Below are positions 1 to 5,644 of a stretch of DNA of 7,651 bases, piece by piece (positions within the stretch are counted from its first letter, which is position 1; each line of letters begins with the position of its first letter). The notes beneath the pieces were generated by a model. That model did no database searches. It had not been told where the DNA came from and saw only the letters and a list, made by a program, of their open reading frames with translations. The position numbers were made by a program, and so were the translations under genes. The stretch spans positions 1 through 7,651 of the forward strand of contig DAOVOW010000083.1 of the NCBI GenBank assembly GCA_030629485.1. The letters run 5' to 3'. This DNA comes from a bacterium (GTDB taxonomy: Bacteria > Zixibacteria > MSB-5A5 > GN15 > FEB-12).

Positions 1-2
1 AA

Positions 3-2606
3 TGGGATTATCCACCCTACGTTCCTGATACGGTATTCGATATCTCTCAGGACGTGGCTTGTTCCAACACCGATGGTAAGGTGGCTCTTATCTGGACCGC
101 CAACCTTCCGGATCCGGGCGACTGTGACACTTGCTCCAGCCAGACCGGTTGGCCGTTCGTGCAGTGGGACAACGACGTTTACTATCAGATATCTTTCGAC
201 TACGGCGTCACCTGGCAGCCGCGCGTCAACCTGACTAAGAATGTCGATGGCGTGGCCGGCTGGCGTCCTTACACGGACCTGCAGGCTATGATAACCGACG
301 ACAACGACCTGCACATCGTGTGGGGTTCGCGTGTTTGGCCGGCTGATGCCAACGCCGGCGGTGCCGCTGGTCAGTTGCGTGGCCGACTCTTCCACTGGGG
401 TGAGAACCTGGGATTCCTGCCCAGTGGCGCCGGCAATAAACGCACGGCCGTCAACTACGAGTGGGATCAGACCTTCTGTAACGGCGGCGCCTGGCAGCTC
501 AACGCTGCCAAGATGAACATCGGTGAGTGCGACGGCAAGCTGTACGTTGTCTACACCCAGTTCAACGATCCGGATTCGGTTCTTGGATACCCGTCCGGTA
601 TCATGAATGATTGCCACAACCGTGGTCTGGCCGGAACCGATGTGGTCGGTTCGGCCAACGGTGAACTTTACCTGGCCGTTTCTGACGACGGTGGTTTGAC
701 CTGGGACGCTGCTCGTAACCTGACCAACACCCACACCCCGGCCTGTGACTCTGTGACCGGTACCGGCGGCGAGTGCCGTAGTGAGCACTGGTCATCCATG
801 AACCGCCACGGTACCAGCCTGGACGGTGACTTGTCCGGTGCTGTGGTGATCGATCCGTCCGGAGGTTACACTGGTGATTACTTCCTTGATGTTACGTTCA
901 TCGGTGATCCGGATCCAGGTGGTATCGTACAGGATGAAGGCACCTGGCAGAATTGTGACGTGAGATGGTTCCGTCTGGCCTGTGTCGAGCCGGTTCCAAC
1001 CGCCAAGTTTGAACCGAACTGGACGGAAATCGCCTTCCCGGAGTACACCAAGCATGGTACGGCTTACAACAAGCCGCTGATTATCGAAAACGGCGGTAAC
1101 ATCGCCACAACCTTCACCTTCAGTGGGATGAACAGTTGGCTGACCATTTCGGGCTCGCTGTCGGGTTCGGTGACCATTCCTTCCGGCCTGAATAACACCG
1201 TCAGTGGTACCGTCACAATTAACGGCAATCTCGCCATCAACACACCTGGTACGATCGTGCATCTGCAGACTGAACTGATCGCGACTGGTAACCACGTTTC
1301 CAGCCCGCATGTGATGCCGATCGAGTTCTGGATAGCTGACACTCTCATTCAGCCGGAGTTTGATACTGTTTACACCGGCTGCTTCGCGCTGGTCGTGGCC
1401 AACACCGGCAACTGGGGTAACCAGGGCGCACGTAAGGTGAACCTGGATTACTTCAACTACGGCGACTGTGATAACCTGCCGACCGAGACCATCGCCGACA
1501 CCATCCCCGGCGATTCCCGGATTTACGCTTACGACGCCTCACCGGTTATCTGCTGGCCATCAGGAGACTCCGTCTTGTGTAACTGGTCGATCTTCGGAAC
1601 GACCTATCTGGACGACGAGGCCTTCTTCCCTTGGTCTCATGTGGATCCGGTGGATATGGGCGAATTCGAACTGTATCAGTCGGAGTTCGTGACGCGTGAT
1701 ACTGGTATTCTCATCAAGAAGCTGTGGATCGCTCCATACGACCAGCCGACTCCGGGCGCCAACTTCATCATTCAGGTATTGAAGGTAATGCAACATCCGG
1801 ATGCGACTGGCGACGAAGTATTTACCGGCCTGAACATCGGTGAAGCGATCGACTGGGATATCCCGTCTGACAGTGCTGCGTTTAACCGTTCCGGCATCTA
1901 CCAGAACGAGCGGCTGATTTATCAGCAGGGTTCGGAGTGGAATGAAGAAGTCGGTGATGCGCTCGAGTGCATGGAGAACTCCGACCGTTACGGTGGTATC
2001 AAGTTGGTGGAGATCGTGGAGATCGAAAACGACGTCACCACGACGACGACCGATTTCTGGGGTGCTTATACCGAGGATAACTCGGCGTGGGTCTATCCGG
2101 CCGGCGGCTTTATCCCTGAGGAACTGGATAGCATGATGACCGCGAACGAGGGTTATGTCATCGAGTCCGACTCTTTGGATGCCGACCTGCACTCGGTGAT
2201 GACCTTCCGGCACAACTACACGCTGGCTCCGACCACGAGGCTCATCATCTTCAAGTGCCTTATCACAAGTCGCTTGGGTTATGCAGCCTTCATCGCTGCT
2301 GCTGAGGCCTGTGATGCGTGGTATGAAGAGCACTTGCAGTCGGGGCCAACCGGCTGCTGCATGGGTGAAATGCGCGGTAACGTCGACTACGATGAAGCCG
2401 ATGCCATCGACATCTCCGATCTGGTTTACCTGGTCGACTACATGTTCACCGGTGGTCCCGCGCCGCAGTGCTGGGCTGAAGGTAACGTCGACGGTAGCGA
2501 CAGCGGTGACGGTGTTGATGGGCCTGAGGACATCGATATCTCCGACTTGGTCTACCTGGTTGACTACATGTTCACAGGTGGTCCGCCTCCCGCGCCCTGT
2601 CCGTAA
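3..2606 (+). CDS. Secreted Asp-box (BNR) propeller protein with C-terminal dockerin pair, 5'-partial
   Basis: The reading frame is open from base 3 with no stop, so the gene starts left of the window; the GTG at 54 is only an internal valine codon. Numbering from 54 as residue 1, Asp-box motifs SFDYGVTW (47-54) and SDDGGLTW (210-217) mark a sialidase/BNR-like beta-propeller, about residues 1-310. A BACON/Ig-like beta-sandwich follows (about 312-427, with NSWLTISGSLSGSVTIPSG). Residues about 428-765 I cannot assign. The end (774-846) holds two dockerin-type half-repeats, each with DISDLVYLVDYMFTGGP, then a Pro-rich tail. The propeller region is rich in cysteines, which suits an exported protein. 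No sialidase catalytic residues can be claimed, since Asp boxes are structural and occur in many binding proteins. Likely role is extracellular binding or attachment; substrate unknown. A terminator lies 46 nt after the stop. Coding status is near certain; function is inferred. Confidence 0.93.
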   Translation, partial: WDYPPYVPDTVFDISQDVACSNTDGKVALIWTANLPDPGDCDTCSSQTGWPFVQWDNDVYYQISFDYGVTWQPRVNLTKNVDGVAGWRPYTDLQAMITDDNDLHIVWGSRVWPADANAGGAAGQLRGRLFHWGENLGFLPSGAGNKRTAVNYEWDQTFCNGGAWQLNAAKMNIGECDGKLYVVYTQFNDPDSVLGYPSGIMNDCHNRGLAGTDVVGSANGELYLAVSDDGGLTWDAARNLTNTHTPACDSVTGTGGECRSEHWSSMNRHGTSLDGDLSGAVVIDPSGGYTGDYFLDVTFIGDPDPGGIVQDEGTWQNCDVRWFRLACVEPVPTAKFEPNWTEIAFPEYTKHGTAYNKPLIIENGGNIATTFTFSGMNSWLTISGSLSGSVTIPSGLNNTVSGTVTINGNLAINTPGTIVHLQTELIATGNHVSSPHVMPIEFWIADTLIQPEFDTVYTGCFALVVANTGNWGNQGARKVNLDYFNYGDCDNLPTETIADTIPGDSRIYAYDASPVICWPSGDSVLCNWSIFGTTYLDDEAFFPWSHVDPVDMGEFELYQSEFVTRDTGILIKKLWIAPYDQPTPGANFIIQVLKVMQHPDATGDEVFTGLNIGEAIDWDIPSDSAAFNRSGIYQNERLIYQQGSEWNEEVGDALECMENSDRYGGIKLVEIVEIENDVTTTTTDFWGAYTEDNSAWVYPAGGFIPEELDSMMTANEGYVIESDSLDADLHSVMTFRHNYTLAPTTRLIIFKCLITSRLGYAAFIAAAEACDAWYEEHLQSGPTGCCMGEMRGNVDYDEADAIDISDLVYLVDYMFTGGPAPQCWAEGNVDGSDSGDGVDGPEDIDISDLVYLVDYMFTGGPPPAPCP
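2406..2465 (+). repeat. Dockerin half-repeat A (gene 1)
   Basis: This 60-bp unit encodes IDISDLVYLVDYMFTGGPAP. It pairs with unit B at 2532-2591, matching it at 50 of 60 bases by direct comparison. Nearly all differences are silent; the only amino-acid change is Ala to Pro near the end. The acidic stretch just before it (NVDYDEADA) is the presumed calcium-binding loop. Confidence 0.85.
2532..2591 (+). repeat. Dockerin half-repeat B (gene 1)
   Basis: The second 60-bp unit encodes IDISDLVYLVDYMFTGGPPP. Its preceding loop is longer than in unit A: an Asp/Gly-rich stretch (GNVDGSDSGDGVDGPED) replaces a compact EF-hand-like loop. Two half-repeats forming one duplicated helix pair is the usual architecture of type I dockerins. 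Confidence 0.85.
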
Positions 2607-2652
2607 AAGGATCGATCTGACTGGATCTTAGGATCCTGAAGATAAACCTCAA

Positions 2653-2689
2653 GCCATCCCCGTCATCTACGGGGATGGCCTTCTTTTTT
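2653..2689 (+). terminator. Intrinsic terminator of gene 1
   Basis: A perfect 11-bp stem (GCCATCCCCGT at 2653-2663 with ACGGGGATGGC at 2669-2679) closes a 5-nt loop. It is followed by a T-rich tail, CTTCTTTTTT. It lies 46 nt after the stop codon at 2604-2606, a classic rho-independent terminator. Confidence 0.93.
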
Positions 2690-2691
2690 GC

Positions 2692-2719
2692 TTGGATAAA
2701 CGGCGTTATATGCTATATT
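2692..2719 (+). promoter_or_regulatory. Predicted sigma-70-type promoter for the S8 peptidase gene
   Basis: TTGGAT (2692-2697) is separated by 16 nt from TATATT (2714-2719), which carries an extended -10 TG at 2711-2712. It sits directly after the gene 1 terminator. Transcription would start near 2726 and give a leader of about 270 nt before the ATG at 2994. This is a consensus match by eye, with no experimental support. Confidence 0.45.
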
Positions 2720-2977
2720 CAAGAGTGTGTTCTCATCGATAGACCGCCCGGGTGGATGTTTGTGCCGATTGTCCTCCCTCACGAATGTCAACGGCAGAGA
2801 ACCGCCCTTACTGCATACTTGAGACCGTTTTATTGGTGCTCTGGACAATCTGGATGGCTGCCGAAGTTGACCCGGTCATGGTTCCACATGGCGTCGATGG
2901 ATTCAGTGTTAACTTTCTGAGCGGACCGGACGTTAGTAGTATTAAACAGATGTTGGTGAATAGTTCAATAGACTCTT

Positions 2978-2986
2978 GGAAGTAGG
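2978..2986 (+). promoter_or_regulatory. Weak ribosome binding site of the S8 peptidase gene
   Basis: GGAAGTAGG, with its AGG (2984-2986) 7 nt before ATG 2994, is a weak purine-rich Shine-Dalgarno candidate. An in-frame TAG at 2988-2990 excludes any earlier start in this frame, so the ATG at 2994 is the first possible start. Confidence 0.4.
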
Positions 2987-2993
2987 TTAGAAG

Positions 2994-5384
2994 ATGACAA
3001 AAAGATGGTCACGTGTGCTGATCGGTCCGCTCATGGTGGTGGCGGCGTTGATGGCTGTGCCGACAGATGGGCATGGTCGCATTTATTCAAGCGGTGAAAA
3101 ACCTCAACCGTACATTATTAAGGGAATGGTCACCGTCGTCTTCGAGGAGGATGCTGACCTGAGCAACCTGCACCGAGGCTTCGGCCGGGTCAGCTTTGGC
3201 CTGGGCAGCCTGGATCCGATCTTGGAACAGTTGTCAATTGCTGAGGCCACCGAGATTTTTCCGGGATCGGGGCCGCGACAGATCAACTCCGGCCTGCCGG
3301 ACTACACACGATTTTATGAGTTGTCTTTCCCGGAGACCACGCCGGTCGGCGAGGTGATCGATGCGCTCCTGCAGAACCCCAACATAAGGACGGCCGAGCC
3401 GGTCTGGGCGCTGCCATTGGCGATTACACCCGATGATCCGCAGTTCAGCAGCCAGTGGCACATGACCTCCATGAATGTTAATGTCAGAGCCGCCTGGGAT
3501 CACGAGACCGGCTCAGACTCCATCATTGTCGCTGATGTCGACTCCGGCGTGAATTACAACCACGAGGACCTGAGAGGCAATATCTGGGTCAATCCGGGTG
3601 AGGATATGGACGGCGACGGAGAAGTCTACGATATTGATGATCTCAACGGCATCGACGACGACGGCAACGGTGTCATCGACGATCTGATCGGTTACGATTT
3701 TCTGACCGGCATCGGCAGTCCAGCATCATATGAGGACGGCGGTACCCCGGATACTGATCCGCAGGATCGCAATGGTCACGGCACTCATGTCGGCGGCATC
3801 ATGGCTGAAATCACGAACAATGGCGTCAATGGCTCAGGCATGGCCGGTGGCTGGTACGGTGGCAACCGCGCCTATCGCGGCGTGCGCATTATGTGCCTCA
3901 GGGTCGGCGCCACCGGATCCGACGGCCTCGGATATGTCAACTCCAACAATTGTGGCACTGCTATGCAATACGCCGCTCGCAACGGCGCCAAGATTATCAA
4001 CTGCAGTTGGGGATCACAAGCTACAGCGACGATGCTCGCCGCCATAGAACTGTGCGACTCGGCTGGTATGACCGTAACGCACGCGGCCGGCAACGACGGA
4101 ATCAATCAACCCGACTATCTCGACTACGACCCGGACGGTTTCGAAGTCTTGTCGGTAGCCTCGGTCGAGGGCAACGACTGCAAAACAAGCTGGTCCAATT
4201 ACGGATACTGGGTCGATATCTGCGCCTACGGCAGCGCCATCCTCTCCACCTACTCAACCTCCACAGCCGCTCCTACCATGGCTACTCTCGGGGGAACTTC
4301 GATGTCGGCACCGATGGTGGCCGGGTTGGCCGCCTTGATACGCTCGGCCATGCCGTCTTTGACCAAGTATCAGGTCGATTCGATTATCATCAACACGGCC
4401 CACGACATCTACGATGAGGCCTGCAACAGCAGCTATATCGGCAAACTCGGCTCCGGGCGGATCGACGCCGAAGCAGCTCTGGCCGGTCTGGCCAGCGCTC
4501 GATTCACGGCCGATGTCACCGAGGGTGACGCGCCCCTGACGGTGAACTTCACCGACCAGTCACCCTATTCACCGACCGCATGGGATTGGGATTTCGGCAC
4601 CGGTGACGGCTCTACCGATCAGAATCCGGTTTACACTTACAATGCCCCCGGCATCTACGATGTCTCATTGATTGTCGATGATTCCGTTTCCCTGGGTCTG
4701 GGCGAGGAGCACCTGACCAACTATATTTGGGTAACGGCCGATACGGTTGAAATGGCCCATGTGCTGACGCCGCGTGGGAGCCAGGCGGTAATGCCGGTGT
4801 ACCTGCACAATACGGTCCAGATCAAGGAGATACAGTTTTCGTTCTATATGGAGAACACATTGGGGATCACTTTCGATTCCTTCTCAGTGGCGGGCTTGCG
4901 CACTGAGTATTTCGACTACGTGAACTTCAATGCCTTGGTGATGAACAGGAAGTACGGCATCCTGATGACACCGGACCCGGCCGGCGGTGGCTCCAATTAC
5001 TTGCAGCCGGATACCGGGGCCATCCTGAATCTGTATTTCAACGTACCGCCCACCGTTCCGGGCGGTTCCATTCTGCCTGTCGATTCGATCACGGCCAGCG
5101 GCAAGCGACCGCGTTACGACGCTCTCTGGGGTGAACTGGTACCGGTGTTCATAGCCGGCGCCATTGAGGTCCAGAGTTGTATTCGCGGTGATGTTGACTG
5201 CTCCGGCGGTGATATCAACATCGCCGACCTCGTCTATCTGGTCGATTTCATGTTTAACGACGGTCCCGCCCCGGATCCGTACGATGTGGGTAATATCGAC
5301 GGCATCGGTATATGGATCGACATCGCGGATCTCGTCTACCTGGTCGACTTCATGTTCAACAGCGGCCCCCCCCCGCCTCCGTAA
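2994..5384 (+). CDS. Secreted subtilisin-like (S8) serine peptidase with PKD, cohesin-like and dockerin domains
   Basis: This 796-aa endopeptidase is complete. The start is fixed by an in-frame TAG just upstream and by a signal peptide: MTKRWSR, then a hydrophobic core (8-22); cleavage perhaps after Gly28. Residues about 37-142 resemble an inhibitory prodomain, ending in the AEPVWALPL and DPQFSSQWHM pattern of fervidolysin/thermitase-like S8 proteins. The catalytic domain (about 155-500) has all key residues: Asp183 (VADVDSGV), His262 (NGHGTHVGG), oxyanion Asn367 (HAAGND) and Ser436 (GGTSMSAPMVAG). An Asp-rich insert (203-231) looks calcium-binding. A PKD domain follows (503-583; WDWDFGTGDGS, VYTYNAPGIYDV), then a cohesin-like sandwich (586-726; MPVYLHNTVQIKEIQFSF, GAILNLYF) and a dockerin pair (731-794), ending in polyproline. 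It has its own promoter and terminator, so is probably monocistronic. Active peptidase identity is well supported; the cohesin call is weaker, and the substrate is unknown. Confidence 0.96.
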   Translation: MTKRWSRVLIGPLMVVAALMAVPTDGHGRIYSSGEKPQPYIIKGMVTVVFEEDADLSNLHRGFGRVSFGLGSLDPILEQLSIAEATEIFPGSGPRQINSGLPDYTRFYELSFPETTPVGEVIDALLQNPNIRTAEPVWALPLAITPDDPQFSSQWHMTSMNVNVRAAWDHETGSDSIIVADVDSGVNYNHEDLRGNIWVNPGEDMDGDGEVYDIDDLNGIDDDGNGVIDDLIGYDFLTGIGSPASYEDGGTPDTDPQDRNGHGTHVGGIMAEITNNGVNGSGMAGGWYGGNRAYRGVRIMCLRVGATGSDGLGYVNSNNCGTAMQYAARNGAKIINCSWGSQATATMLAAIELCDSAGMTVTHAAGNDGINQPDYLDYDPDGFEVLSVASVEGNDCKTSWSNYGYWVDICAYGSAILSTYSTSTAAPTMATLGGTSMSAPMVAGLAALIRSAMPSLTKYQVDSIIINTAHDIYDEACNSSYIGKLGSGRIDAEAALAGLASARFTADVTEGDAPLTVNFTDQSPYSPTAWDWDFGTGDGSTDQNPVYTYNAPGIYDVSLIVDDSVSLGLGEEHLTNYIWVTADTVEMAHVLTPRGSQAVMPVYLHNTVQIKEIQFSFYMENTLGITFDSFSVAGLRTEYFDYVNFNALVMNRKYGILMTPDPAGGGSNYLQPDTGAILNLYFNVPPTVPGGSILPVDSITASGKRPRYDALWGELVPVFIAGAIEVQSCIRGDVDCSGGDINIADLVYLVDFMFNDGPAPDPYDVGNIDGIGIWIDIADLVYLVDFMFNSGPPPPP
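5214..5273 (+). repeat. Dockerin half-repeat C (gene 2)
   Basis: It encodes INIADLVYLVDFMFNDGPAP, preceded by the Asp/Gly loop GDVDCSGGD (732-740). It is homologous to units A and B of gene 1 at protein level, with Ser-Asp replaced by Ala-Asp and Tyr by Phe. Confidence 0.83.
5316..5375 (+). repeat. Dockerin half-repeat D (gene 2)
   Basis: It encodes IDIADLVYLVDFMFNSGPPP. The preceding loop (GNIDGIGIWIDI) keeps the Asn and Asp at its start but is hydrophobic in the middle, so its calcium site may be degenerate. The unit runs into a run of nine C residues (5366-5374) coding the polyproline tail. Confidence 0.83.
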
Positions 5385-5405
5385 TCTCCATTTGGGACAA
5401 GCACT

Positions 5406-5431
5406 GGGCGGGCCTTAGGCCCGCCCTTTTT
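5406..5431 (+). terminator. Intrinsic terminator of the S8 peptidase gene
   Basis: A perfect 9-bp GC-only stem (GGGCGGGCC at 5406-5414 with GGCCCGCCC at 5418-5426) closes a TTA loop and is followed by TTTTT (5427-5431). It begins 21 nt after the stop codon. Confidence 0.95.
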
Positions 5432-5467
5432 CATACTCAGTTTTTTGCCCAGACGGACCAATTTTTA

Positions 5468-5496
5468 TTGACTTGGATCGGGCGAATTCCTATCAT
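5468..5496 (+). promoter_or_regulatory. Predicted sigma-70-type promoter of gene 3
   Basis: TTGACT (5468-5473) and TATCAT (5491-5496) are separated by the ideal 17 nt. An A/T-rich stretch (AATTTTTA) just upstream of the -35 box could act as an UP element. It lies 36 nt after the peptidase terminator. The predicted transcript would start near 5503, giving a leader of about 140 nt. Confidence 0.65.
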
Positions 5497-5552
5497 GCGA
5501 CTAGTTGTAGTTTGTATTGTAGGATAGAATGCGAGTTTGTGCCTCGTGAACC

Positions 5553-5563
5553 AGGAGGTGATT
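5553..5563 (+). promoter_or_regulatory. Orphan consensus Shine-Dalgarno sequence in the gene 3 leader
   Basis: AGGAGGTGATT is a near-perfect complement of the 16S rRNA 3' end, but no ATG, GTG or TTG follows at normal spacing. The nearest ATG in any frame is tens of bases downstream. CCTC at 5542-5545 could pair with GAGG at 5555-5558 and mask it. It may be a ribosome standby site, a remnant of a lost gene, or chance. Confidence 0.4.
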
Positions 5564-5632
5564 AGACAAAAAACTGTTAAATTCGTCTTATTTGATGGTG
5601 AAACTTGGTTTGAATAAATGTTTTTTCTGTTT

Positions 5633-5637
5633 GGAGG
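5633..5637 (+). promoter_or_regulatory. Ribosome binding site of gene 3
   Basis: GGAGG lies 7 nt before ATG 5645, an ideal distance. An in-frame TAG at 5642-5644 directly precedes the ATG and rules out an earlier start. Confidence 0.88.
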
Positions 5638-5644
5638 ATAATAG

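Larger units (their letters stand above)
2690..2993. other. Intergenic leader region upstream of the S8 peptidase gene
   Basis: This 304-nt stretch has no recognised gene. It holds the predicted promoter at 2692-2719 and, in the last part, a possible 77-codon frame (2752-2985) that ends 8 nt before the peptidase ATG. That frame encodes one hydrophobic stretch (LETVLLVLWTIWMAA) but lacks a clear Shine-Dalgarno sequence at a proper distance, so it is not called as a gene. I found no tRNA and no riboswitch I can name. Confidence 0.5.

Noticed and set aside
54..56. GTG as start codon of gene 1
   Set aside because: The frame is open back to base 3 (WDYPPYVPDTVFDISQD precedes it), there is no signal peptide at the GTG, and no Shine-Dalgarno sequence; it is internal to a truncated gene.
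54..1000. Sialidase enzyme activity for gene 1
   Set aside because: Asp boxes are visible, but they are structural repeats found in many non-enzymatic propellers; the catalytic Arg triad and nucleophile cannot be identified.
792..1310. 172-codon minus-strand frame
   Set aside because: Antisense to the propeller/BACON part of gene 1, with Arg-rich composition and no domain signature.
1560..2333. 257-codon minus-strand frame
   Set aside because: It lies fully inside gene 1, antisense, with no recognisable domain; typical shadow frame in GC-rich coding DNA.
2625..2643. Imperfect palindrome around AGGATCCT after gene 1
   Set aside because: ATCTT/AAGAT arms are only 5 bp with a bulge, and the strong terminator directly downstream explains the end of transcription.
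3893..4417. 174-codon plus-strand frame inside the peptidase
   Set aside because: Arg/Gln/Leu-rich out-of-frame translation of the conserved S8 catalytic domain.
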